Assembly (NCBI RefSeq): GCF_001655675.1
Contig: NZ_LYRP01000001.1
Coordinates: 620,001-684,000, forward strand
DNA length: 64,000 nucleotides
Source: Mangrovibacter phragmitis
GTDB lineage: Bacteria; Pseudomonadota; Gammaproteobacteria; Enterobacterales; Enterobacteriaceae
Direction: 5' to 3'
The position numbers and the translations under genes are program-made. Positions 54,128 to 63,212 of the stretch are shown in pieces (within the stretch, counting starts at the first letter, position 1; each line of letters starts with the position of its first letter). Below the pieces are notes generated by a model. It was not told where the DNA came from and made no database searches. It saw only the letters and a list, made by a program, of their open reading frames with translations.

Positions 54128-55279
54128 TCACACCCTGCCCAGCGCCTTATCAAATTCGGCCCAACAGGCAGTTAAATCCACCACACTGTGGGTTTTACGG
54201 GCTTCATCAATTTTGATGGCCGTTAACCCGGCTTCCAGCGCATCCACCACCGATACCTTAAGCGGCGTGCCTTGTTTCAGGTGGCGCACCACTTCTTCGG
54301 CCATCAGCGCATCGGCACCGTAATGGCCATCGTATGCGCTGCCATCGTAGGTTTTATCCGTCAGCGCAGCGCGGGTGCGGGCGTTATGAACACGAAAATA
54401 GTTACGCACAAAATCCCCTTCCGCCTGCCCATCCGTACCCATTACGCAAAAACGGCGGAACTCATCCGGCACATTGAGGTTGGCGTGAAACGCCATCGTG
54501 GCACCCCCTGCGTATTCCACAATTGCCGTCTGGTAATCGACAATATCTGCGTCGCTGTCAAACACATGCTCAGTGCTGGACCAGCCACTGGGTTTTTCGT
54601 GGTATACAGCGGAATCAGGTGTTACCTCACCCACCGGCGTATGCTGCGGCGTAAAAGACTTGCGCCCGCCGAAACTGGCGACCCGCACAGGGCGTTCGCC
54701 CACCAGCCCCTGGTAGAGGTCGATATCATGGCAGCACTTTTCAAGAATATAGGGCCCGGCATAGCGCTCAAAGCGCCGCCAGTCGCGCATGAAGAATGCC
54801 CCGTGGAAAGGCGGAATATGCTCGGTGGCTTCAATGGAGGTAATCTCCCCCAACTCACCGGCCGCTTTCGCTGCCACCAGGTCCTGGTATAGTGGAGAGT
54901 AGCGTAGCACCAGGCCAACAATCACTTTATCTTCACCATAACGGGCAATCAGTTTCGCCAGCGCCATACTCTGGGCTTCACTGGTTACTACCGGTTTTTC
55001 AGTAAACACGGTGTAACCTGCGGCCAGCCCGGCTTCAATATGCTCAAGGTGCATAAAATTCGGCGAACCAACCATCAGCAGACTGAACCCGCCCGCCGCC
55101 AGCATCTCATCCAGTGATGCAAACGCCTTACCGGGAGAAATACCGAAGGTTTCCAGGTTTGGCAGACCGGCCGGAGCCGGGTCGACATACCCTGTTATGG
55201 TGAATTCCGGGTCGGCTTTCTTAAACTCTTTTGCCACATGCGACATACGAAACCCTAACCCGACAATGCCTACTTTCAT
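54128..55279 (-). CDS. Gfo/Idh/MocA-family oxidoreductase
   Basis: A 383-residue NAD(P)-dependent oxidoreductase. The Rossmann loop is MKVGIVGLGFRMSHVAKEF at the N-terminus, the family EKP motif is in FTEKPVVTS near 92-100, and the catalytic-site HDIDLYQGLVG lies near 180-190. The family acts on sugars, inositols or sugar acids, and some members cleave glycosides through oxidation. The ATG at 55279 has AGGG seven bases upstream. It is divergent from a sugar kinase and a ROK regulator, with which it shares a regulatory region. Confidence 0.9.
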   Translation of the reverse strand: MKVGIVGLGFRMSHVAKEFKKADPEFTITGYVDPAPAGLPNLETFGISPGKAFASLDEMLAAGGFSLLMVGSPNFMHLEHIEAGLAAGYTVFTEKPVVTSEAQSMALAKLIARYGEDKVIVGLVLRYSPLYQDLVAAKAAGELGEITSIEATEHIPPFHGAFFMRDWRRFERYAGPYILEKCCHDIDLYQGLVGERPVRVASFGGRKSFTPQHTPVGEVTPDSAVYHEKPSGWSSTEHVFDSDADIVDYQTAIVEYAGGATMAFHANLNVPDEFRRFCVMGTDGQAEGDFVRNYFRVHNARTRAALTDKTYDGSAYDGHYGADALMAEEVVRHLKQGTPLKVSVVDALEAGLTAIKIDEARKTHSVVDLTACWAEFDKALGRV

Positions 55280-55476
55280 GTTCAACCCTGCCTGCTCAAG
55301 AAATATGTCTGATACTCAGAATCTGGTCATCTGGCGGTATTCTGCCAGCTACATCCGCCAGAACCTGCTCACGGGATGACGCGTTGTGTTATGCCGCGCC
55401 GCTGTTTAATTTTACACCGCCAACTTATTACGCCAGAAAAACTAAAGTCAATAACCAAAAAACCATCAATTTTCCG

Positions 55477-55514
55477 TTATTTTTTATCTAATTGTTTTTA
55501 AACATAAAAAATAA
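55477..55514. promoter_or_regulatory. Candidate ROK operator between oxidoreductase and kinase genes
   Basis: A perfect 11-base inverted repeat TTATTTTTTAT / ATAAAAAATAA with 16 bases between. NagC/Mlc-type ROK proteins bind AT-rich sites with TTATTT...AAATAA arms. The same 11-mer is found at 60034-60044. Confidence 0.68.
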
Positions 55515-55623
55515 AAACGATGTTACATATTTATTTGTTATTGCGATTTAAGTTTTTTTCTCCTATCTTTTCGCTCAGAATCAGGTCTGTTGTGGCGACA
55601 AGCCGGCACTGATCAACAGGAGA

Positions 55624-56496
55624 ATGGCATTGCAAACAGCGTATTTCATTGGCGTCGATGGTGGCGGCACACAGTGCCGAACCCGGTTAACCAACCAGAA
55701 TGGTGATATTCTGGCGGCCTGTACCGGCGGCCCGGCCAATATCTGGAGCCAGTTCGATAGCGCCATGAAGCGAGTCTGCCAGTTGCTGGATGAAACCCTT
55801 CACGCCGCAGGATTTGGCCCTCGTGAAGCCCGGCAAACCCACGTTGTTCTGGGCCTTGCCGGGGGGAATATTTCGCGTGTACGCGTGCAGGCGCAAGCCT
55901 GGCCCCAGGCGTATGCATCGTGGCAGGTGTTTTCCGATGTCGAAATTGCCTGCCCTGGCGCGCATCATGGGCAACCAGGCGCCGTATTGATAACCGGCAC
56001 CGGGAGCCAGGGCGCAGTCTGGGACGGCCAGGCGTTTCGCTGCGTGGGTGGCTGGGGCATGTCTTTATCAGACCAGGGCTCAGGGGCATGGCTGGGACAA
56101 CAGGCATTACGCCTGGCGCTTAAAGCCCATGAAAACCTGGTGGAGCACACCCCACTCACCCGGGCATTAATGGCAAACTTTGATAACGAACCGGAAACCT
56201 TGCTGGCCTGGTCGGTGCAGGCAACACCCGCACAGTGGGGACAGTTTGCGCCACAAATTTTCCAGGCAGCCCGTGAACAAGACAACCACGGTGTCGCGCT
56301 GTTGGCGTGCTGCGCACAGGAAGTCAGCGCACTGATTAGCAACCTCAGCCAGAATGGGCGCTACCCGGTAGCCATGCTTGGCGGCCTTGCCCTGCCCATT
56401 CACCCCTGGCTCAGCGCTGAGATTCAGGCCATGCTGGTTCCTGCCGGGGGAGATGCCCTTAGTGGTGCATTACGCCTTGCCCGCCTTTGTGCCTGA
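55624..56496 (+). CDS. BadF/BadG-type sugar kinase (N-acetylglucosamine kinase-like)
   Basis: A 290-residue ASKHA-fold kinase. Phosphate 1 motif YFIGVDGGGTQCRTRL is at the N-terminus, ITGTGSQGAVWDG near 120, and the signature GWGMSLSDQGSGAWLG near 140-155. Relatives phosphorylate glucosamine or N-acetylglucosamine. AGGAG is too close to the ATG at 55624 and better placed for the TTG at 55630, so either start is possible. The ROK regulator gene follows 74 bases later. Confidence 0.87.
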   Translation: MALQTAYFIGVDGGGTQCRTRLTNQNGDILAACTGGPANIWSQFDSAMKRVCQLLDETLHAAGFGPREARQTHVVLGLAGGNISRVRVQAQAWPQAYASWQVFSDVEIACPGAHHGQPGAVLITGTGSQGAVWDGQAFRCVGGWGMSLSDQGSGAWLGQQALRLALKAHENLVEHTPLTRALMANFDNEPETLLAWSVQATPAQWGQFAPQIFQAAREQDNHGVALLACCAQEVSALISNLSQNGRYPVAMLGGLALPIHPWLSAEIQAMLVPAGGDALSGALRLARLCA

Positions 56497-56570
56497 GGTG
56501 AAATTTTCAGGCAGGGTTAATTCAGGCGCCAATAACACGGCGTCCTGCTTACTGACTTCTGGTTAACTTA

Positions 56571-57692
56571 ATGATGATGATGACTGCGCCTTCCATCACT
56601 ACCCGCATTTTACGGCTGATTGTTGAGCTTTCCCCCGTCAGCCAGTCTGACCTGAAAGCCCGCAGTGGGCTGAGTATGTCCACGGTGTCTCAGGCAACCA
56701 ACCGCCTGCTGGATCGGGGCATTATTCAGGAACTGGGGCTGCGCCGCGTTTCTATGGGGCGGCCGAAAACCCTGTTAGGGCTTAACCCGGATTACGCCAA
56801 TGTGGTCGGTATCCAGCTCAATGCTGAGCGCAACCTGATTGTCATGACGGACCTCGCAGGTAACCTGGTGGGAGAACAGCAAATGCCATCAGGGGAACTG
56901 ACCCCGCGCCAGTTAGGTGATGCGCTGGCAAAGTTTCTCAAAACCACAGGTGACAGGCATGTTGGCGCCATTGGCCTGGCGCTTTCTGGCCTGGTGGATG
57001 CACAAAGTGGCTACTGTGTGCGTTCTACCGTACTTAACTGGGACAATGAACCGGTTGTGGAGCAACTGCAGGCCCGCTTTCACCTGCCAGTATTCATTGA
57101 AAACGATGCCAACGCCATGGCGCTGGCGGCACAGGTTTTCGGCCAGTTAGGCCAGTCGCGCACTGCAATTGTCGCCACTTATGGCAAAGGCATTGGGGCG
57201 GGGATAATACTTGACCGCCAGTTATACCCTGGCCGCCATGGTACCGCCGGGGAAATTGGCAATGCTTTCTTAACCGATGGCAGTGGGCGAACACTGGAGG
57301 ACGCTGCTTCGTCAAAAGCGATTCTGCGGGCGCTGGCTGAAACCGGGGCAACACATCTGGCCGCCCTTGATGAACGCCCTTCCCCACAAACTCTGGAAGT
57401 ATTGCGGGAAGCCGGCGAGCACCTGGGCAGTGCACTGGCAAACCTGGCAGTGGCATTTGACCCGGATGTGGTTTACCTGGCAATGGAGCCCCAAATGGCT
57501 TCACGAATATTGCTCGACCAGGTGACCCAGAGTTTCCACACTTACCGGCTGAAACTCACCCCACAACTCACCCCGTTGCAATTTTTAACGGAGTCCAACC
57601 GGATGTGGGCACTGGGTGCCGCCGGGCTCGCCGTTGACCGGCTGATAGATGTGCTTTCTACGGATGCTGAAGCCGAGCGCAATGATAACTAA
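56571..57692 (+). CDS. ROK-family transcriptional regulator (NagC/XylR type)
   Basis: A 373-residue regulator. The winged helix at about residues 10-65 includes LSPVSQSDLKARSGLSMSTV. The ROK sugar domain covers 80-370, with IENDANAMALAAQVFG and the YGKGIGAGIILD glycine segment, and a GRHGTAGEIGNAFL stretch in which the usual CXCGXXGC zinc motif is missing. That loss occurs in some ROK regulators. Four ATG codons in tandem stand at the start. It probably controls this carbohydrate locus in response to a sugar or sugar phosphate. Confidence 0.9.
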   Translation: MMMMTAPSITTRILRLIVELSPVSQSDLKARSGLSMSTVSQATNRLLDRGIIQELGLRRVSMGRPKTLLGLNPDYANVVGIQLNAERNLIVMTDLAGNLVGEQQMPSGELTPRQLGDALAKFLKTTGDRHVGAIGLALSGLVDAQSGYCVRSTVLNWDNEPVVEQLQARFHLPVFIENDANAMALAAQVFGQLGQSRTAIVATYGKGIGAGIILDRQLYPGRHGTAGEIGNAFLTDGSGRTLEDAASSKAILRALAETGATHLAALDERPSPQTLEVLREAGEHLGSALANLAVAFDPDVVYLAMEPQMASRILLDQVTQSFHTYRLKLTPQLTPLQFLTESNRMWALGAAGLAVDRLIDVLSTDAEAERNDN

Positions 57693-57802
57693 CCCGCCAA
57701 AAGACGGGGAGTCTGATGACAAACCTCATGTCCGCACAGAACGAGAGGATGTCACCCAATAAAAACCAGGGGAATCAATTCATTGATTTTCGGCTGCTAA
57801 CT

Positions 57803-57838
57803 AAAAAGAAGGAAAAACCACGCTTTTTCCTTCTTTTT
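57803..57838. terminator. Bidirectional terminator, ROK / ABC ATPase genes
   Basis: A 15-bp perfect stem AAAAAGAAGGAAAAA / TTTTTCCTTCTTTTT with loop CCACGC. Both strands end in T-rich runs, fitting the convergent genes. Confidence 0.9.
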
Positions 57839-57840
57839 CA

Positions 57841-57876
57841 TCAATCTGAACCCGCCAGACGGCGGTTTCAGATTGA
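57841..57876 (-). terminator. Second long hairpin at the ABC ATPase 3' end
   Basis: Sixteen-base arms with one mismatch (57841-57856 and 57861-57876, TCAATCTGAA...TTCAGATTGA) around AGAC, 26 bases past the ATPase stop codon. Confidence 0.65.
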
Positions 57877-57902
57877 TTTACCAGGCCCGCTACCACGCAA
57901 CG

Positions 57903-58988
57903 TTAGCGTAACCGCAACCCGTTTTCACGAAACAGCAGCAGGCTGGGCTGTGACAGTGCCAGGCTCATCTCCTGGCGCGTTTCAACATTGTCCCCATCAC
58001 GCAGTTCAACCACCAGCATCTCTTCCCGGCCAATATCCAGGTAGACATAATTGGTGTGCCCGAGTTTCTCCACCCAGGAAACCGGTGCGATGAATTGCGC
58101 GATGCCTTCACCATTGCAAATTATGTGTTCCGGGCGCACACCCAGCCACAGTGTTTCCCCTTCTTCCACCGCTTCTGCCACCGGGCACACCAGGTTTTCC
58201 AGCGCCAAATCCGCCACCCGCAGTTGCACTTCACCCGGCTTTATCGCAGTAACTGTGGCAGGCAACACATTGATTTTAGGCGAGCCAATAAACCCGGCGA
58301 CAAACAGATTATCGGGGTTGTGGTAAATTTCCAGCGGTGCCCCTGTCTGTTCAATTTTCCCCTGGCGCAGAACCACAATTCTGTCAGCCAGAGTCATCGC
58401 TTCCAGCTGGTCATGGGTGACATAAATCATGGTATTACCAAGTGCTTCATGCAACCGGGCAATCTCAATGCGCATTTTCAGGCGCAACTCTGCATCCAGG
58501 TTGGAAAGCGGCTCATCAAACAAGAACACAGATGGCTCGCGAATAATCGCCCGGCCAATGGCCACACGCTGGCGCTGACCGCCAGACAATGCGCGCGGCA
58601 GGCGGGCAAGGTATTCTGACAGGTGCAGTTTTGCCGCCACCTCGTCCACTTTGCGGTTAATCTCCGCTTTCGGCCGTTTCGCCATTTCCAGTGGGTAGGC
58701 CAGATTATCCCGCACCGACATATTGGGGTAGAGCGCATAAGACTGAAAGACCATGGCGATGCCCCGCTCAGAGGCAGACTGATGCGTCATATCCGCGCCA
58801 GAAATAAGCAGTTGCCCTTCCGTTATCTCTTCCAGCCCGGCTATCATGCGCAGCAATGTGGACTTTCCGCACCCCGACGGGCCAACAAATACCACAAACT
58901 CACCACTGTTGATGGTAAGGTCCAGCCCCGGGATAACAGTGACCTGCCCCCAGCGTTTTGTCACATTCTTCAATTCCAGACTGGCCAT
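57903..58988 (-). CDS. Sugar ABC transporter ATPase (UgpC/MsmK type)
   Basis: A 361-residue ATP-binding subunit. Walker A GPSGCGKST at about 36-44, Q loop VFQSYALYP, signature LSGGQRQRV near 134, Walker B VFLFDEPLSNLDAE near 155, switch His in VTHDQLEAMTLADR, and a TOBE regulatory domain at about 240-360. It should power the binding protein and permeases at 60165-63212, which lack their own ATPase gene. The acetyltransferase gene ends 11 bases upstream, in one operon. Confidence 0.94.
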   Translation of the reverse strand: MASLELKNVTKRWGQVTVIPGLDLTINSGEFVVFVGPSGCGKSTLLRMIAGLEEITEGQLLISGADMTHQSASERGIAMVFQSYALYPNMSVRDNLAYPLEMAKRPKAEINRKVDEVAAKLHLSEYLARLPRALSGGQRQRVAIGRAIIREPSVFLFDEPLSNLDAELRLKMRIEIARLHEALGNTMIYVTHDQLEAMTLADRIVVLRQGKIEQTGAPLEIYHNPDNLFVAGFIGSPKINVLPATVTAIKPGEVQLRVADLALENLVCPVAEAVEEGETLWLGVRPEHIICNGEGIAQFIAPVSWVEKLGHTNYVYLDIGREEMLVVELRDGDNVETRQEMSLALSQPSLLLFRENGLRLR

Positions 58989-58999
58989 TTCTTCTCCCC

Positions 59000-59605
59000 T
59001 TACAACACCTGACCCATATAAATGGCATTGCGGCGGAAAATATGCCGGAAGCCCATTTTTTCATAAAACGCGCACACACCTTCGTTTTGCAGACTGACGC
59101 CCAGGTGCACCCCGGGCACGCCCGCATCGCGCAATGCAGCCAGTTGCCGGGTTACCAGCCGTCGCCCCCAGCCGCCCTGCTGTGCAACCGGCAGCAGGTT
59201 AATATGCAGGTGTGCGGGCCAGCGGCCTGTCAGCTCTTCACTGGCCTTACCCGGCGCCCGGATCTGCCCCAGTACTTTCATATCCAGTGGCGCTTCACTG
59301 GTGCGCTGTGCATAGCGCGCCTGCAACACGGGCCACCAGCTCTGCGCCAGGCGGGCTTCAAACGCAGCGGTATCTGGCGTGGCAACCACGTACCCCACCA
59401 CTTCACCAGACATTTCCAGAACAAACGCGAAATCAGGCTCAAATTCCGCATAAGGCAGGACATACAGCAAACCGGGGTAATCGCCATCGCTGTACAAATC
59501 AGAGGCATCTTTCCCGGCATTGGCTGTTTTAAGGCAAATACGGCTTAACGCTGCGCGGTCTTCGGCACGCGCCGGACGAATAACATCGGTGGATTCAGGC
59601 ATCAT
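59000..59605 (-). CDS. GNAT-family acetyltransferase
   Basis: A 201-residue acetyltransferase. DVIRPARAEDRAALSRICLK is the usual first GNAT segment; the acetyl-CoA loop is in PVAQQGGWGRRLVTRQLAAL (about 138-157) and GVSLQNEGVCAFYEKMGFRH ends the fold. It resembles the acetyltransferase-like domain family related to the tail of animal O-GlcNAcases, which also occurs as single bacterial proteins. Being in one operon with the sugar ATPase suggests that it acts on an amino sugar, but this is inference. Confidence 0.85.
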   Translation of the reverse strand: MMPESTDVIRPARAEDRAALSRICLKTANAGKDASDLYSDGDYPGLLYVLPYAEFEPDFAFVLEMSGEVVGYVVATPDTAAFEARLAQSWWPVLQARYAQRTSEAPLDMKVLGQIRAPGKASEELTGRWPAHLHINLLPVAQQGGWGRRLVTRQLAALRDAGVPGVHLGVSLQNEGVCAFYEKMGFRHIFRRNAIYMGQVL

Positions 59606-60164
59606 GAAGCGCTCGCTGGTTATTGGCGGATTATGCCAGGGTAATTAAATCGTACTTTTTTTTCAAGATAGAATAATTACCACAATGGTTATTTTAACGC
59701 GTAGAACATATCGTCAGAATTGCCAGTAAGAGTTTCCCCTTATATTTAGCATCCCACAAACATACAGTGGATATTGATTTTGCTCACATTCTTTTCCGCA
59801 CTCTCATTCCACGGGCTGAACCTGGCCTGAAACATAGGAAATTATTATGTTATCTCATTGACTGAAAAGGATATTATTTTCAACAACAGAATCACCTTAC
59901 AATACAAAAAATACCCCGCCATATTACTGGCATTGCTCCATGAAAGCAGTTTTATATGCTGATCACCTGTTTCGGTATTAGTTTTTCTGTGACAGAGGTA
60001 GCGTTATTTTCCTGTTAAAAATGCTGTTTGACTTTATTTTTTATATAAAGTAAGTGTAATACATGATGCAATTTTCAGCATCGTGTCACGCTGCGCACGG
60101 GAAGTGCCAAAAGCAATAATGCACGGAGGCGGGCCTTGTTTGGTGTCCAGAAGAGGTTTGATTC
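59606..60164. promoter_or_regulatory. Divergent AT-rich control region with second TTATTTTTTAT
   Basis: No gene is supported in about 560 bases. The 11-mer TTATTTTTTAT at 60034-60044 repeats the arm of the candidate ROK operator at 55477 and sits in CTTTAT-N7-ATAAAG. It is about 120 bases before the binding protein gene. A common regulator for the two promoter regions is inferred. Confidence 0.6.
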
Positions 60165-61496
60165 ATGCGTCATTCACATCAGGTTCGTTTTACCCGCAAG
60201 ACACGTAGCGCTTTACTCACAGCACTCACCTGTAGCGTGTTATCAGCACCATTACATGCACAAACACTGACTATCAGTGCCTGGGATATTTATAACTACC
60301 CGGAACAAAGCGCGGTGATTAATAAAGCCATTAAGGATTTCACCGCCGCCAACCCGGGCATTCAAATTAATCGCTCCATTCACGCATTTGAAGACACCCG
60401 TATTCCACTCAAGCTGGCACTCTCTTCTGGCGATGGCCCGCAAGTGGCTCAGGTGAACCAGGGTGGCGGTGATATGGGCGCACTGGTTAAAGAAAAATTG
60501 CTGGTTCCAATGGACAGCTACGCCACCACATACCACTGGACCACGCGTTTCCCGGATTCCATCCTCAAACGCAACCGCTGGTCTGAAAAGCAGGATTTCG
60601 GCAGTGGTCATTTGTATGGCGTAGCAAGCCTGGGTGAAATGGTTGGCCTTTATTACAACAAAGCATTGCTGGATAAAGCCGGCATCCCGGTGCCGAAAAC
60701 TATGGCAGAATTCGAACAGGCGCTGGCGAAGCTCAAACAACAGGGCACCGCCGGGCTGATGCTGGGGTTGCTGGATGGTAACGCCGGGCAGCAAATGCTC
60801 AGTACATTATGGGAAGACCAGATTGACAGCAGCGACCGCAAAGCACTTGATAACCTGATTTATGATGTGGGTGGCAGCTTTAAAGACGCGAAACTGGAAA
60901 AAGCCGCGCAGTTAATGCAGAAGTGGAACCACGATGGTTACTTCTTCCCGGGCTTCCAGGGCATTGGGCATGATGATGCCGCAACCCTGTTCCAGAACGG
61001 CCAGGCCGCATTTTTTATCAGCGGCACCTGGTACATGGGCCAGTTTAAAGCCAATAAAGACATTCATTTTGCAGCACTGCCAGCATTCCCTGGCGTGAAA
61101 AAACCACTGATGGTTGGCGGCACAGACCTGCCATTTTCTATTACCAGCACTGCGAAAACCAAAGCACAGCAGGATGCCGCGGCAAAATACATTAACTATA
61201 TAGTTTCCGACAAAGTGGCAAATGACTGGTTGCAGGCCGGATTCCTGCCCGCATCTTCTTCGGCTTCCGCCACATTACCCAAAGACAACCCATTGTTGAG
61301 CGATGTCTATAAAGTGTGGGTGACCGTGAACCACAATGACGCGCTGGGCCACTACCTGGACTGGGCAACGCCGACCATGCTCACCACCCTCAACCAGAAT
61401 GTACAGCTACTGATGGCCGATAAAATCACGCCACAGCAACTGGCTGAAAATGCAGATAAGGATTACCAAAAATACCTGAGTTCCTTAAAACACTAA
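60165..61496 (+). CDS. Sugar ABC transporter substrate-binding protein (family 1)
   Basis: A 443-residue precursor with a signal peptide ending LHA at about residue 32. The mature protein starts [16 protein letters not shown]; the family 1 pattern [15 protein letters not shown] and [20 protein letters not shown] is present. It binds a mono- or oligosaccharide in the periplasm and delivers it to the two permeases encoded just downstream (25 bases). AGAGG precedes the ATG. The sugar is not determined; the GH28 gene in the same operon hints at pectin-derived fragments. Confidence 0.92.
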   Translation: MRHSHQVRFTRKTRSALLTALTCSVLSAPLHAQTLTISAWDIYNYPEQSAVINKAIKDFTAANPGIQINRSIHAFEDTRIPLKLALSSGDGPQVAQVNQGGGDMGALVKEKLLVPMDSYATTYHWTTRFPDSILKRNRWSEKQDFGSGHLYGVASLGEMVGLYYNKALLDKAGIPVPKTMAEFEQALAKLKQQGTAGLMLGLLDGNAGQQMLSTLWEDQIDSSDRKALDNLIYDVGGSFKDAKLEKAAQLMQKWNHDGYFFPGFQGIGHDDAATLFQNGQAAFFISGTWYMGQFKANKDIHFAALPAFPGVKKPLMVGGTDLPFSITSTAKTKAQQDAAAKYINYIVSDKVANDWLQAGFLPASSSASATLPKDNPLLSDVYKVWVTVNHNDALGHYLDWATPTMLTTLNQNVQLLMADKITPQQLAENADKDYQKYLSSLKH

Positions 61497-61521
61497 CTGC
61501 ACGAGGTGTGGAAACAGCATC

Positions 61522-62397
61522 ATGCTCAATCGTTCACGTTTACGTAATGCACTGTATCTTTTGCCTGCGATGTTGGTGTACAGCATTTTTCTGCTGTTCC
61601 CGCTGATGGCTTCACTGGGTATTGCTTTCACCGAATGGGATGGCAGCACCCGCCCACTGTTTATTGGCCTTGGCAATTTTGTGCAGATCTTCCGCGACCA
61701 TGAATTCTGGACCGCGGTAGGTAACAATGTGGTATTGATGCTGTTCTACACGCTTCTGCCAGTGAGTCTTGGGCTGGCACTGTGCAGTTTTCTGAGTGAA
61801 CTGCGCCGCCCGCGCGAGCTGACAGTGCTACGTTGCCTGTTTTTCTTGCCGTACATTATGCCCATGGCGGTTCTGGGTGTGGTGTGGCGCTGGTTATATA
61901 ACCCGGCCTTCGGGCCGATTAACCAGTTTCTGCGTGCTATTGGCCTGCCTGACCTGGCGCTGGCCTGGTTGGGTGATTTCACCTGGGCACTGCCCGCTAC
62001 CGGAATGGTAGCCGTATGGTACTTTTTCGGTTTTTGCCTGATCTTGTTTATGTCTGGTATTCAGCGCATGGACCCGTCGATTAACGAAGCCGCCGCGCTG
62101 GATGGTTCGTCCCGCTGGCAAAAGTTCCGCCGGATTACCCTGCCCGGGTTGCGCCCGGAAATTAAAATAGCGCTGATCCTCACCGTTATCGCCAGCCTGA
62201 AAGCCTTTGACCTGGTATATGTGATGACCCAGGGCGGGCCGGGTACCTCAACACTGGTTACCAATATGTATATGTACCAGCAGGGGTTCGACCTGCGCCA
62301 CTTTGGCTATGCCTCGGCCGTTGCCATTGTCAGCCTGTTTATTGTCTTTGCCATTAATGGCGCGCTGCACTTTGCCATACGGGAGCCAAAATCATGA
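61522..62397 (+). CDS. Sugar ABC transporter permease (MalF/UgpA type)
   Basis: A 291-residue membrane protein with six hydrophobic segments (first at about 10-32). The EAA loop that contacts the ATPase is INEAAALDGSSRWQKFRRIT at about 190-210. It overlaps the next permease gene by four bases (ATGA), a sure sign of coupling. Confidence 0.93.
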   Translation: MLNRSRLRNALYLLPAMLVYSIFLLFPLMASLGIAFTEWDGSTRPLFIGLGNFVQIFRDHEFWTAVGNNVVLMLFYTLLPVSLGLALCSFLSELRRPRELTVLRCLFFLPYIMPMAVLGVVWRWLYNPAFGPINQFLRAIGLPDLALAWLGDFTWALPATGMVAVWYFFGFCLILFMSGIQRMDPSINEAAALDGSSRWQKFRRITLPGLRPEIKIALILTVIASLKAFDLVYVMTQGGPGTSTLVTNMYMYQQGFDLRHFGYASAVAIVSLFIVFAINGALHFAIREPKS

Positions 62398-63212
62398 TAA
62401 ACCGCACGCCCCTGCTTTCCCGGGCATTATTATGGTGCCTGGCGTTAATGACCATCGCCCCGTTTTTAATGGCTTTTCTCACTTCATTTAAAACCCAAAT
62501 GGAACTGTTCCAGGGGGTGTTTGCCCTGCCCCACACGTTCAGCCTGGCCAACTATCTGTCGGCCTGGGAAGACGGCCATTTCAGTATCTATTTTATGAAC
62601 TCAGTTCTGGTGGTGTTCCCGGTGGTGATACTCAGTATCCTGCTGGGGATTTTATCGGGCTTTGGCTTTGCTTTTTTACGAGTGCCGGGCAAAACCCTGT
62701 TCGCCCTGTTGATGGCATTGGGTATGGTATTGCCCTCTGAGTCGTTTATCATTCCCCTGTACCATGAACTGCGCTGGATGGGGCTGACCAACACCTATCT
62801 GGCCCTGATCCTGCCGCAGGTGGCGTTGTCCATTCCGTTCACCACACTGATGGTCGCCACTGCTCTGCAACAAGTTCCGAAAGAGCTAATTGAAGCAGCA
62901 GTGATGGACAACACACCACGCTGGCGTTTGCTGTGGAAAATTCTGGTACCGGCCATTTGGCCCACCCTTTCTACGCTGGCGCTGCTACTGTTTATCTGGA
63001 CCTGGAACGAATTTTTAATTCCGCTCATTTTGGTTAATCAGGAAGATTTACGAACCCTGCCGATTGGGATGATGTTTTTCCAGAACAAGAACACCATTAA
63101 CATTCCGGTACTGATGGCAGGCGCAATGATTGTTATTCTGCCGTTAGTGGCTGTGTTTCTGGTGTTCCAGCGCAAATTCATTAGCGGCGTGACACAAGGC
63201 GCGGTGAAATAA
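62394..63212 (+). CDS. Sugar ABC transporter permease (MalG/UgpE type)
   Basis: A 272-residue membrane protein with six hydrophobic segments. The EAA loop is LIEAAVMDNTPRWRLLWKIL at about 163-182, followed by PAIWPTLSTLALLLFIWTWN. It pairs with the permease upstream. The glycoside hydrolase gene starts on the base after its stop codon. Confidence 0.93.
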   Translation: MINRTPLLSRALLWCLALMTIAPFLMAFLTSFKTQMELFQGVFALPHTFSLANYLSAWEDGHFSIYFMNSVLVVFPVVILSILLGILSGFGFAFLRVPGKTLFALLMALGMVLPSESFIIPLYHELRWMGLTNTYLALILPQVALSIPFTTLMVATALQQVPKELIEAAVMDNTPRWRLLWKILVPAIWPTLSTLALLLFIWTWNEFLIPLILVNQEDLRTLPIGMMFFQNKNTINIPVLMAGAMIVILPLVAVFLVFQRKFISGVTQGAVK

